Positions 7,322 through 15,259 of a DNA stretch of 23,087 bases are shown here, one piece after another (position 1 is the first letter of the stretch; every line of letters starts with the position of its first letter). The notes below the pieces were generated by a model, which was not told the DNA's origin, did no database searches, and worked only from the letters and a program-made list of their open reading frames with translations. Made by a program: the position numbers and the translations under genes. This stretch comes from CAZXYF01 sp964644705 (GTDB lineage Bacteria; Planctomycetota; Brocadiia; SM23-32): assembly GCA_964644705.1 (NCBI GenBank), contig CAZXYF010000032.1, forward strand, positions 1 to 23,087, written 5' to 3'.

Positions 7322-8614
7322 ATGGAGAATGCTTTTGATTCAAACATCTTTACTTTTCGCCCGACATCAGGTCAGATTTTGGCTACAATAAAAGCCGCAA
7401 TAGCGAGGAGAATTTTCGGACGAAAGGATTACGCGCAGATGGATGATGCAGTTGACCATGTAAGTGATATGTCCCGATGGATGAAGTACTGCCCGGGCCA
7501 TGATGAGGCACCGGACGGAATACGTCTCTACCGGCCGGAGGGCAAGGTTCTGCATGTAACGCAGGATGCGGAAGTCTCGGGCATATATGGCTGGTCGTCA
7601 CCGTTTTTCCCTGTAACACCAGGACAGTATTATCGTCTTGCCATGGAATGTGAATCAGACGCTTTTGGGTTCTGGGAAGCTCAGTTTTTTGAGGAGGGAT
7701 CTGAGGAGCCCACTGATTTTTATACCAATGGCTATCCGGACACCTGTGGTTCAACCAGGAAGGTTGAGGGTTTTTTCTATGGTAAACGCTGCACACAGAA
7801 GTGCCGGGTGCTTGTGTGGCCCGGTTCATCGGGATGGGCGGAATTCCGCAATATCGATTTCGAGATGACGCCGAAAGGTGAAGCATGGGGCTGGTTTCAG
7901 GATATAATGGACGAAACCCAGCATGTGGTCAATGGCCGGGACATGCGGGTCATCCGGGGTGATCAACTGCAAAAGGTGAGGGGGAAGTTGGATGAGAGGG
8001 ATGAGTCCGAGCCGGTGGACGTCGTTGTATACGGCGATAGTGTGGGGTTTGATATCGCGAATCTTCCCCTGGACGTGTATCTGGAACGTGCGTATCCGGG
8101 AAGCAGAGTACGCCTCTATACTCGTGGCAAGGGCGCGGCGGGATGGGATGAGCTGGCCCAGCCGGACGTGCTTGAGGAACGCGTTATTCGTCTGGATCCG
8201 GACCTCGTGCTGTGTCAGGGGGTGAGCACCGAACCGGCGGTTATCGAGGAAGCTTTACCCTCGATGATTGAAGATATTCGGGCCCAGACCGATGCGGAAA
8301 TCGTTTTGATGACGGATCACCGCTCGACCGGGGTGAAGGAAGACGATAAGGGAAGAGAATACTGGGACTCCTGTGCAGAGGCCACGCGCCGTGCCGGGGA
8401 ACAGAAAAAATGCGCCGTGGCGGATCTGCGTGTGCTGATGAAAGATATTCTTGATTGCGCCCGACCGCCAGCGGACCGTCTGCGCTGGTTCATGCGGGAT
8501 GAAGTCTGCCATTTGAATGATCGAGGACGAGCGGTGGTTTTGAGGCTGCTCATGAATGCTCTTTCGCCGGATTCGGAACTTACCCGCGATATAAGTGCGC
8601 GAGGTGGCAGCTGA
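7322..8614 (+). CDS. SGNH/GDSL-like hydrolase with N-terminal beta-rich domain
   Basis: 430 residues. The C-terminal half has the SGNH pattern: block I at VVVYGDSVGFD (GDS at 238-240), a strand LDPDLVLCQGVSTEP (block III-like), and a catalytic-type DEVCHLNDRG at 393-402 with D393/H397. This suggests an esterase acting on acylated carbohydrate. The N-terminal half (about 50-200) is rich in aromatic residues and Cys and may be a jelly-roll, CBM-like module (inference). No signal peptide is visible. The start is uncertain: ATG 7322 has no ribosome site and overlaps a perfect TATAAT (7318-7323); a TTG at 7304 and an ATG at 7439 (AGGA 10 nt upstream) are alternatives. It is divergent from ffh, and its A+T content in the first 300 bp is higher than in its neighbours. 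Confidence 0.7.
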   Translation: MENAFDSNIFTFRPTSGQILATIKAAIARRIFGRKDYAQMDDAVDHVSDMSRWMKYCPGHDEAPDGIRLYRPEGKVLHVTQDAEVSGIYGWSSPFFPVTPGQYYRLAMECESDAFGFWEAQFFEEGSEEPTDFYTNGYPDTCGSTRKVEGFFYGKRCTQKCRVLVWPGSSGWAEFRNIDFEMTPKGEAWGWFQDIMDETQHVVNGRDMRVIRGDQLQKVRGKLDERDESEPVDVVVYGDSVGFDIANLPLDVYLERAYPGSRVRLYTRGKGAAGWDELAQPDVLEERVIRLDPDLVLCQGVSTEPAVIEEALPSMIEDIRAQTDAEIVLMTDHRSTGVKEDDKGREYWDSCAEATRRAGEQKKCAVADLRVLMKDILDCARPPADRLRWFMRDEVCHLNDRGRAVVLRLLMNALSPDSELTRDISARGGS

Positions 8615-8953
8615 GGTTTTTCCGGATTGGCGGCCAGCAAAATCCGCGGGACCGTCATCGCCTGTAAACTGGACGTGTCACGAGTCGTCAGTGCGAATAA
8701 TCTCCGAAGCCCGTCTTTTCAAAAGGGAATGATTGTTTGCACTGATATTGGCGTTCAAATATGATCCATTTATGCTGGTATGAGGAGATGTTTGACGGTG
8801 TGTCCGGGCCAATCCGTCCCTCGGGGATGGCAGCGGCAACTAATATTGGCTCGGGGCGGGTAGTTGGCCAGGTGCAGAGGCACCGGGTCAACCCGTTCGG
8901 ACAGAATCTGGGTAGTATCCATCCATGTTCTTTCCACGATGAAAGGTTCTTTT
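8615..8953. other. 339 bp intergenic region with promoter and long leader
   Basis: It follows the SGNH-like gene and precedes the rubrerythrin-like gene. A short inverted repeat (CGGATT at 8623-8628 with AATCCG at 8641-8646) directly follows the upstream gene but lacks a T-run. A good promoter lies at 8737-8765, so the downstream mRNA would carry about 180 nt of leader, including a small hairpin (GGTGC/GCACC, about 8870-8883). No plausible gene was found. Confidence 0.55.
8737..8765 (+). promoter_or_regulatory. Sigma70-type promoter for the rubrerythrin-like gene
   Basis: TTGCAC (8737-8742), 17 bp spacer, TATGAT (8760-8765). The -35 matches consensus at 4 of 6 positions and the -10 at 5 of 6. 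The next coding start is at 8954, implying a leader of about 180 nt. Confidence 0.55.
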
Positions 8954-9454
8954 ATGAATCGAATGTATAATGCAGATGAAGCGTTTGAGATGGGCGAACA
9001 GATAGAACAGGCGGGTCAGCGTTTCTACCGGAAAGCGGCGGCCAACACCGACGATGAGAAGGTTCGATCACTCCTTAATGAACTGGCGGATATGGAGGAG
9101 GATCACGAAGATCTGTTTCACGATATGCACGTGCAAATGCAGGGTCCCGATATGCCCCAGATATCTTTTGATCCGGATCAGGACGCGCCCCGCTATCTCC
9201 GGGCGACAGCCGAAACGCATGTTTTCAACGTGCACAGTGACCTTGCGGAGGAGTTGACCGGTAATGAAACCCCGGAGGAGGTCCTCAAAATGGCGATTGA
9301 TTTCGAAAAGGATACGGTGGTTTTCTTTCTGGGGCTGAAAGATCTCGTCCCGGAGGATCTTGGTGGTGATAAAGTCGATTGGCTGGTGGAGCAGGAGATG
9401 GACCATATTACAACTTTGACGCAGAAATTGCGGTCAATTTCCTCCGGCGAGTAG
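8954..9454 (+). CDS. Ferritin-like di-iron protein (rubrerythrin-type, no rubredoxin domain)
   Basis: 166 residues forming a four-helix bundle of the rubrerythrin/ferritin-like superfamily. Candidate di-iron ligands are E19, E48-x-x-H51, E118 and E148-x-x-H151, i.e. two ExxH motifs plus two single Glu. No CxxC pairs are present, so the C-terminal rubredoxin domain of classical rubrerythrin is missing. Such proteins commonly reduce peroxide or handle iron in anaerobes; electrons would have to come from a separate partner. The ATG at 8954 has AAAGG 7 nt upstream; upstream in-frame codons lack support. Its own promoter and long leader suggest independent, possibly stress-responsive expression (inference). 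Confidence 0.88.
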   Translation: MNRMYNADEAFEMGEQIEQAGQRFYRKAAANTDDEKVRSLLNELADMEEDHEDLFHDMHVQMQGPDMPQISFDPDQDAPRYLRATAETHVFNVHSDLAEELTGNETPEEVLKMAIDFEKDTVVFFLGLKDLVPEDLGGDKVDWLVEQEMDHITTLTQKLRSISSGE

Positions 9455-9559
9455 CGAGTGTTGAACGTCGGCAGGGGCGAGACATGACCGCTGCGTTCGG
9501 TGGGCAACTGCCTGATTGGATTCACACACCCCCTTCCTCTTCTTGACAACGATCAGACG

Positions 9560-10837
9560 ATGAAATTCACCATCCAGCCCGGCACAGTGAACGGTTCCGT
9601 GACAATCCCCGGAAGTAAGTCCCACACCATCCGGGGTCTCATCCTGGGTTTGCTGGCCGATGGCCGGTCTCAGCTCAGACGTCCTCTTGATTCCAGCGAT
9701 ACCCAGAGCTGTGTCCGTGCCTGTCGGCAACTTGGGGCGGAGATCAGTACGGAGGATGATTCTGTCTGGACGATTGAGGGTACGGGGGGCGTCCCCTCGG
9801 CACCGGCTGAACCTATCGACGTGGGCAATTCAGGGACGACTTTGTTTCTGTGTATGAGTGCTGCCGCTCACTGTGCGGGGGAAGCGGAGTTCACCGGGGA
9901 TGAACAAACCCGCAGACGGGATGCAGGACCGTTGCTGGATGCCCTGGCGGGTCTTGGTGCCACGGCGTATTCGAGACGGGAGAACGGTTGTGCTCCGCTT
10001 GTCGTTGGCGGTGGGCTTCAGGGCGGAACGGTGTCCATTGAATGTCCCACCAGCCAGTATCTTTCCAGCCTTTTGGTGGGAAGCCCACTGGCAAAAAAGG
10101 AGACCGAAATTAAAGTGCCGTTGCTGCACGAAAAACCCTACGTGCAGATGACCTGTCAGTGGTTGAACGAGCTTGGCATTGAATATGAATGTTCTGCGAA
10201 CTTACAGAGATTCGCCATTCCCGGGGGGCAGAGCTACGCCGGCTTCAGCCGGGCCATACCGGGGGATTTCTCCAGCGCCACCTTTTTCCTGGTTGCCGCC
10301 GCTGTTACGGGAGGCAAACTTCAGTTGCGGGGACTCGATATGGAAGACAGCCAGGGCGACAAAGCGGTGGTGGGGATGCTCGAACGGATGGGATGCGAAG
10401 TGGAGATTACACCGACGGGATTGATGGTCCGGGGGCCGAAGAAACTCCAGGGCGCGGAATTCGACTTGAATGCCACCCCGGATGCTCTTCCCGCGATGGC
10501 GGTTGCGGGAGCCGTTGCCGAGGGGACGACCCGGTTGGTCAACGTGCCACAGGCCCGTCAAAAAGAGACCGATCGGCTGGCTGTAATGGCGCGAGAACTG
10601 GGGAAGATGGGAGCCGAGGTGCGGGAATTATCGGACGGACTGGTTATAACTGGAGGTTCTCTGGAGGGCGCCGCTGTGAGGGGACATTCCGACCACCGTG
10701 TGATCATGGCGCTCTCGGTGGCCGGGCTGGTTGCCCGCGGGGAAACGACCGTCGATACGGCCGAAGCTGTAAGCGTGACGTTCCCCACCTTCGCCGACCT
10801 CATGCGGGATGCCGGAGCCGAGCTGCGCCGGACCTGA
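9560..10837 (+). CDS. aroA: 3-phosphoshikimate 1-carboxyvinyltransferase (EPSP synthase)
   Basis: 425 residues. The enzyme joins phosphoenolpyruvate to shikimate-3-phosphate in the shikimate pathway. Visible motifs: PGSKSHTIRG (substrate-binding Lys, Ser, Arg), GNSGTT, GDEQTRRRDAGPLLDAL, TSQYLSSLL, GDFSSATFFL, ATPDALPA (catalytic Asp region), KETDRLAVM and GHSDHRVIMAL. Several motifs differ from the enterobacterial form (for example GNSGTT instead of GNAGTA), placing it among the divergent AroA enzymes. The ATG at 9560 fits the family N-terminus, though the Shine-Dalgarno sequence is poor. It lies 105 bp after the rubrerythrin-like gene and 60 bp before the macro-domain gene. Confidence 0.95.
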   Translation: MKFTIQPGTVNGSVTIPGSKSHTIRGLILGLLADGRSQLRRPLDSSDTQSCVRACRQLGAEISTEDDSVWTIEGTGGVPSAPAEPIDVGNSGTTLFLCMSAAAHCAGEAEFTGDEQTRRRDAGPLLDALAGLGATAYSRRENGCAPLVVGGGLQGGTVSIECPTSQYLSSLLVGSPLAKKETEIKVPLLHEKPYVQMTCQWLNELGIEYECSANLQRFAIPGGQSYAGFSRAIPGDFSSATFFLVAAAVTGGKLQLRGLDMEDSQGDKAVVGMLERMGCEVEITPTGLMVRGPKKLQGAEFDLNATPDALPAMAVAGAVAEGTTRLVNVPQARQKETDRLAVMARELGKMGAEVRELSDGLVITGGSLEGAAVRGHSDHRVIMALSVAGLVARGETTVDTAEAVSVTFPTFADLMRDAGAELRRT

Positions 10838-10897
10838 TCCCGTTCTTTCGGAGTCGTTATATTTGTGTTTGTATCAATCAAGAAGGAGGATCCCACC

Positions 10898-11431
10898 ATG
10901 GTGGAACGCATGATTCATGAGGTGACGATCGAATGTGTTCGCGGAGACATTGCCAGTCAGGCGGATGTTGAGGCCGTTGTCAATGCGGCCAATGCGGAGC
11001 TGCGAACCGGAGGTGGCGTGGCGGGGGCTATTCACCGGGAGGCCGGGAGTGGTCTCGCCAAAGAATGCCGCCAGTACGCTCCGATTGATCCGGGCGAGGC
11101 GGTCATTACAGGAGCCCATGATTTACCCAACGATTACGTCATACATTGTCTTGGTCCGGTTTATGGGCGAGATGAACCGGCTGATGAGTTGCTCCAGCAA
11201 TGTTACAGTCACGCGCTTGAACTGGCGGAGGAAAATGCTGTCGAATCCATAGCTTTCCCCGCGCTCTCGACGGGAGCATTCGGCTATCCCGTGAAACCTG
11301 CCGCACGAATCGCTCTCAGTACAGTGGTGGATGCAACACCGGATCTGTCATCCCTCAAACTGATCCGGTTTGTGCTGTACGGGGAGCAGAATCGTCAGGT
11401 CCATGAGGAAGTTCTCGACGAGGTTATCTAA
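10898..11431 (+). CDS. Macro-domain protein (ADP-ribose binding, MacroD/YmdB type)
   Basis: 177 residues consisting of one macro domain. The ADP-ribose-binding pattern is clear: RGDIAS, VVNAANAELRTGGGVAGAIHREAG (residues 27-50), IHCLGPVYG, and FPALSTGAFGYP near 119-130. MacroD-type proteins hydrolyse O-acetyl-ADP-ribose or remove ADP-ribose from proteins and RNA; which activity applies is not decided by sequence. The ATG at 10898 has an excellent AAGGAGGA 7 nt upstream. It may be co-transcribed with aroA. It is convergent with the methyltransferase-like gene, with a weak GGAACC/GGTTCC hairpin at about 11443-11463 lacking a T-run. Confidence 0.93.
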   Translation: MVERMIHEVTIECVRGDIASQADVEAVVNAANAELRTGGGVAGAIHREAGSGLAKECRQYAPIDPGEAVITGAHDLPNDYVIHCLGPVYGRDEPADELLQQCYSHALELAEENAVESIAFPALSTGAFGYPVKPAARIALSTVVDATPDLSSLKLIRFVLYGEQNRQVHEEVLDEVI

Positions 11432-11524
11432 GCCTTTATTCGGGGAACCCGGAGGATCGGTTCCGACTATCAGGAATGTTGGGTGGGGGCAGATGTCGGA
11501 GTTTATCGCGGTAGTCCGGATGGG

Positions 11525-12508
11525 TTATTCCTGCCCGGCTTTGATGAAAGCATCGATGTTTTCAAAAGGGGTGTCCTGCGGGAGATCACAGCCGGTGGAC
11601 AGTATGAAGTTGGGGTGGGGCGCCATCTCCTCCCGGAGGCGTAAAACGGCCTCTCGGACCTCCTCCGGATCTCCTTTGCGCATCAGCGAGACGGCGTCAA
11701 TGTTCCCCATCAACACGCAGTCAGAGGGGACTCGATTGGCGGCTTCAGCCAGATCCACATCGGTATCCAGGCTCAAACCGTGCGCTCCGAGCTGCCCGAA
11801 CTTCTCAATAAGGTGCATCGTATCCCCACAGACGTGATAAACGGGCATAGCGTCTTTCAGGGCGGAAATAATAATGGAGGCAAACCGTCCGGCGAACTCA
11901 TCAAACTGATCGGGGCCCAGCATAACCGCCAGAGGATCGAGGATCATGACCATGTCGGCCCCGGCGTCTTCCAGCGCGAGCGCGTAGCGGGTGATGCAGC
12001 TGGTGGCCATTTGCAGGACCTGGAGCACAAGATCGCGTTTTATCATGACGTTCATCCCGATATCGTTAGCGCCGCACAGGAGCCCGGCGAGGGTGAAGGG
12101 GCCCGCAACGTAGGCGCCGCCGATCTCGTTTTCCGGCACCATCTGCTGAACCAGCTGCATGGTCTCAATGAACGAATAGGTTCGGCCATCTTTCAGGACA
12201 TCGACCGAGTGAAACTGATCAAGGTCGGATTCTTCCTCCACCGGATGTATCTCCACGCTCGGGCTGTCCATCAGGGGAAAGCGAACCTGAAGTCCCATAC
12301 CGCTGGCTTCCACTGCCAGATCCATGAGCAGAAAAATGCCGTCGGGTTTGAACCGGCGATAGAGCGTTTGTAGAGTCCAGGCATGGACTCCCCAGTTGAA
12401 TTCGTTGAGTTTGATGCTGGTATTGGTGAGGCGTGTGCCGGGGTAACCCATCAATGGCATGACGGGGGTTCTGCCAAAAGTTTGTGTGTATTCGTTCAGG
12501 TTTGTCAT
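11525..12508 (-). CDS. Uroporphyrinogen decarboxylase-superfamily protein, probable corrinoid methyltransferase type (MtaA/CmuA-like)
   Basis: 327 residues with the UROD TIM-barrel fold. It carries H225-x-C227 (HVCGDT) and a later C307 (STGCDLPQDTPFENI), the zinc-thiolate triad used by MtaA/MtbA/CmuA methyltransferases to activate a thiol acceptor. True HemE lacks this site, so haem synthesis is unlikely. Other family segments are VAGPFTLAGLL (135-144), ADMVMILDP (184-192) and GNIDAVSLM. It may move methyl groups between a corrinoid protein and a thiol or tetrahydrofolate-like acceptor; no corrinoid protein gene is in the window. It lies 48 bp downstream of the hydrogenase protease gene on the same strand, with no good Shine-Dalgarno sequence, so translational or transcriptional coupling is likely. 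Confidence 0.85.
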   Translation of the reverse strand: MTNLNEYTQTFGRTPVMPLMGYPGTRLTNTSIKLNEFNWGVHAWTLQTLYRRFKPDGIFLLMDLAVEASGMGLQVRFPLMDSPSVEIHPVEEESDLDQFHSVDVLKDGRTYSFIETMQLVQQMVPENEIGGAYVAGPFTLAGLLCGANDIGMNVMIKRDLVLQVLQMATSCITRYALALEDAGADMVMILDPLAVMLGPDQFDEFAGRFASIIISALKDAMPVYHVCGDTMHLIEKFGQLGAHGLSLDTDVDLAEAANRVPSDCVLMGNIDAVSLMRKGDPEEVREAVLRLREEMAPHPNFILSTGCDLPQDTPFENIDAFIKAGQE

Positions 12509-12556
12509 GGTTCAAAAGGTTTAAAAGAGACTATGTACAAAAGAAAGGCAACAAAG

Positions 12557-13021
12557 TTATGCACAGTTGGCACCGTTGTCGTTTTCGATGATGTGCAGGA
12601 TGCGCTGGACCAGTTCGGGGAAAGCCTCTTCAACGGGCTCGGAAAGCGTCTCTTGAAAAGTGAAAATCTTCCCGCAAACGGTGGTCAGTATTGCACGGGG
12701 GGGCGCGTCATACAGCTGGTGGGTCAACCCCAACAGGTCGGGTGGCGTTAGTGCATGGGGCATTTCGCCCAACGGTATTAAGTTGGGTTCCAGTTTACGG
12801 CATTGGATATCCCCGGGCTCACCCTCGCAGCTGGCGTCGATAAAGATCACCACGTCATGTTCCGCCAGGTCGTGGGCCATCTCGGGAGCCAATTGCGGGA
12901 CCGGCTTCACCGACACGCGGCTATCATCGATCCTTTCCAGCAGCGTGCACGCTGCCTGGTGACCTATCGCATCGTCGCCGCGGATGGCGTTCCCGTATCC
13001 TATGATGAGAGTCTTTTGCAT
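12557..13021 (-). CDS. hoxW: [NiFe] hydrogenase maturation endopeptidase (HoxW/HycI type)
   Basis: 154 residues of the HycI/HyaD/HoxW peptidase family. The N-terminal motif GYGNAIRGDDAIG, a second acidic site at FIDAS and a His in HALTPPDLL correspond to the nickel-sensing Asp/Glu, Asp, His triad. The family cleaves the C-terminal tail of the large subunit after Ni is inserted, closing the active site; the nearby HoxH has such a 26-residue tail. The ribosome site before the ATG is weak. It lies 165 bp after hoxH across a terminator-containing spacer, so it would be expressed at a lower level than the structural genes unless it has its own promoter. The symbol is assigned by context; hycI-like would also be defensible. 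Confidence 0.9.
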   Translation of the reverse strand: MQKTLIIGYGNAIRGDDAIGHQAACTLLERIDDSRVSVKPVPQLAPEMAHDLAEHDVVIFIDASCEGEPGDIQCRKLEPNLIPLGEMPHALTPPDLLGLTHQLYDAPPRAILTTVCGKIFTFQETLSEPVEEAFPELVQRILHIIENDNGANCA

Positions 13022-13050
13022 GAGTCGGCGTTCCGCCAGAGAAGAGGGAC

Positions 13051-13088
13051 ATAATAAAAATGCCCCGTTCGGAAATCCGGAACGGGGC
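13051..13088 (-). terminator. Intrinsic terminator after hoxH
   Basis: On the minus strand a GC-rich stem (GCCCCGTTC paired with GAACGGGGC, 9 bp plus two more pairs after a bulge; 13062-13088) is followed by ATTTTTATTAT (13051-13061). It would end most hydrogenase transcripts before the maturation-protease gene. Confidence 0.7.
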
Positions 13089-13111
13089 GAATGTATGGAG
13101 TGAACGGTGAA

Positions 13112-13179
13112 GCCGGCGCTTGCGTGCCGGCCCGCATCACTCAGTTATACGGGCATATGTCTTCCGTGAAATAAGTGAG
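13112..13179 (-). other. Two further hairpins in the hoxH-hoxW spacer
   Basis: Between the hoxH stop (13187) and the terminator are two more stems. The first, 13140-13179, is interrupted: CTCA/TGAG, a C-C mismatch, TTAT/ATAA, a three-base bulge, ACGG/CCGT, and an 11 nt loop. The second, 13112-13131, is GCCGGC/GCCGGC with a short loop. Neither has a T-run. They may stabilise the 3' end of the hox message or form part of a processed RNA. Confidence 0.5.
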
Positions 13180-13186
13180 TCAGAAA

Positions 13187-14614
13187 TTACGGATTACGCA
13201 CGAGTTTATCGACCTGATTGCCGTCCGGATCCTTCAGTTCGATATGGAACGGCATCTGGCCAATGGCATGAGTGGAACAGCTGAGACAGGGATCGAATGC
13301 GCGGATGACCGCTTCGACGCGATTCAGCATTCCCTCCGGAATATCCTCTCCATGGACGAATTCCCGGGCGACCTGCTTAACGCCGCGATTCATCGCAAGA
13401 TTGTTGTGTCCGGTGGCAATGATAAAGTTGACCCATTTCATCCGGCTCTGTTCATCGATTTTGTAATGATGGATCAGGGTGCCCCGGGGAGCTTCCGAAA
13501 CACCAACTCCCTCAGCGGCGTTAGCATCCGCCCGTGCCCGAACGTTCTGGTTGGTGATCTCCGGATCACTAAGCAGTTCCTCGAGCCGTTCCAGTCCATG
13601 AATGATCTCGATCAAACGTGCGTAATGGTAGAAGAAGGAGCTCTGGACCGGACCATCGCTCAGCTGGCGGAACTCTTCCAGCTCGGCGTCAGCTTTGGGA
13701 GTGCCGCACCGATCAACGATGTTACAGCGCGCGAGGGGCCCCACGCGATAGATGCCCTCCGGATATCCTTCACCACGATAATAAGGGAATTTCAAATAGG
13801 TCCACGGCTCCACCGCTTCGCCGATGACGTCGTCGTAGTTGGCCGGATCAAAATCCTCGACGACGGGCTCACCGTTGGCATCATGCAGGCGGAGAAGCCC
13901 ATCGTAATGCTCCATCGTGCCGTCTTCCTGGACAAGACCGAGGAAGCTGGTGGGGAAGTTGCCAAAGGATTTGATTTCCTGATCAAAGTTATCCCGGATC
14001 TGCTTGAAGATATCGATGGCATCCCGGGCAATATCCATCATCTCAGGTAGTTGCTCCAGCCACTCGTCGCGTTTTTCCGGGTCGAGCGGTTCATTGACCC
14101 CCCCGGCCACTGACCATGAGGCGTGTATCCGTTTGCCGGACAACCCCTCGATAATCTCCTGTCCGTAGCGGCGCAGCCGGATGCCGGCTCTGGCGGCTTC
14201 GGGTTTTTCACCGGCCAGCCCCAGCACGTTTCGCACGTCCGGATCGGCGTCCATGCCCATCAACAGGTCGGGGGCGGAAAGGTGGAAGAAACTCAGCGCA
14301 TGCGACTGTACGATCTGGGCGTAATTGAGCGTTCGGCGCAGCATGCGGGCGGCCTCAGGAATGCGTACCGCAAGCAGGTCATCACACGCTTTACTGGATG
14401 CGAGCATGTGGCTCACAGGGCAGATTCCGCAGATTCGGGCGGTGATAGCGGGCATCTCGTAGAATGGACGTCCTTCGGTGAACTTTTCAAACCCGCGGAA
14501 CTGCGTGACGTGGAACCGGGCATCATCCACCTCGCCGGAATCATCCAGCTGGAGGGTGATTTTGGCGTGTCCCTCGATCCGGGTAACGGGTTGTATGGTT
14601 ACTTCCCTGGACAT
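13187..14614 (-). CDS. hoxH: NAD-linked bidirectional [NiFe] hydrogenase large subunit HoxH
   Basis: 475 residues, normal for group 3d. It carries the Ni-Fe(CN)2CO active site. The N-terminal motif RICGICPVSH gives C62 and C65 and the C-terminal motif DPCLSCSTH gives C443 and C446, so all four Ni-binding Cys are present. After H449 a 26-residue tail (starting AIGQMP) would be removed by the HoxW-type protease encoded downstream. PVTRIEGHAKITL at the N-terminus is also diagnostic. The ATG at 14614 has GAGGAG 9 nt upstream. A 113 bp gap separates it from hoxY, longer than the other junctions of the operon, and contains a small CGGGT/ACCCG hairpin. With HoxY it forms the H2-activating module in the cytoplasm. 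Confidence 0.97.
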   Translation of the reverse strand: MSREVTIQPVTRIEGHAKITLQLDDSGEVDDARFHVTQFRGFEKFTEGRPFYEMPAITARICGICPVSHMLASSKACDDLLAVRIPEAARMLRRTLNYAQIVQSHALSFFHLSAPDLLMGMDADPDVRNVLGLAGEKPEAARAGIRLRRYGQEIIEGLSGKRIHASWSVAGGVNEPLDPEKRDEWLEQLPEMMDIARDAIDIFKQIRDNFDQEIKSFGNFPTSFLGLVQEDGTMEHYDGLLRLHDANGEPVVEDFDPANYDDVIGEAVEPWTYLKFPYYRGEGYPEGIYRVGPLARCNIVDRCGTPKADAELEEFRQLSDGPVQSSFFYHYARLIEIIHGLERLEELLSDPEITNQNVRARADANAAEGVGVSEAPRGTLIHHYKIDEQSRMKWVNFIIATGHNNLAMNRGVKQVAREFVHGEDIPEGMLNRVEAVIRAFDPCLSCSTHAIGQMPFHIELKDPDGNQVDKLVRNP

Positions 14615-14727
14615 GGGTTTTAGCTCCTCTTGTGTTCTTTTACATCAATCGGCTTTTGAGAGCCGGGTAATACCCGACCTCATGTTGTTTCAGGTTATAT
14701 TTGCGGCACAATGCAGGCGCATCGTCA

Positions 14728-15258
14728 TCAACCGAAGGTGGTTCGGATACCCCGGCGGGGTATCCGGCCTTCCACCATTTCACTGACAATCAGATGGATC
14801 AAATCGGCATGGGGGGGACATCCCTGAATGAATTCATCCACCTGAATAACCTCGTGCACCGGCCGGGCCCGTTTGAGCAGATGGGGTATGTTCTGGCCGG
14901 GCAGCTCTCCATTGTCGTCCACGGTCGTGACATAAGCATGCTCCAGCGCTTCTTCAGCACCTCGGGCGTTGCGCATCGACGGGAGGTTTCCCGTAACGGC
15001 ACAATCTCCGAATGAGGCAACGAAGCGGGAGTTATTGCGTATTTCACGGACCTCTTCGAGTTCTTTATCGGTGCTGACCGAACCGGATATCAGAAACAGA
15101 TCGATGTCTTCCGGTATTTCTTTAGCATCGACAAGCGGACCGTAAACCATTTCTATTTTATCGGCCAGCTCCAGTATGCGTTCGTCGATGTCCAAAAAGG
15201 ACATGTGACATCCCGAACAGGCGTCCAGCCATGTTGTGCCAACTCGGACTTTATCCAT
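14728..15258 (-). CDS. hoxY: NAD-linked [NiFe] hydrogenase small subunit HoxY
   Basis: 176 residues; this short type carries a single [4Fe-4S] cluster next to the active site. The four ligands are visible: C14 and C17 (LDACSGCHMSF), C86 (FGDCAVTGN) and C147 (QGCPPHADLI). There is no Tat signal, in keeping with a cytoplasmic enzyme. The ATG at 15258 has GGAGGAG just upstream and follows the hoxU stop by one base, so the two are translationally coupled. The frame is open upstream for 31 codons, but that stretch overlaps hoxU and has no small-subunit similarity. Confidence 0.96.
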   Translation of the reverse strand: MDKVRVGTTWLDACSGCHMSFLDIDERILELADKIEMVYGPLVDAKEIPEDIDLFLISGSVSTDKELEEVREIRNNSRFVASFGDCAVTGNLPSMRNARGAEEALEHAYVTTVDDNGELPGQNIPHLLKRARPVHEVIQVDEFIQGCPPHADLIHLIVSEMVEGRIPRRGIRTTFG

Positions 15259-15259
15259 T

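Noticed and set aside
13175..14050. Open frame of 291 codons on the plus strand opposite hoxH
   Set aside because: Antisense shadow; hoxH has all active-site ligands in the opposite frame.
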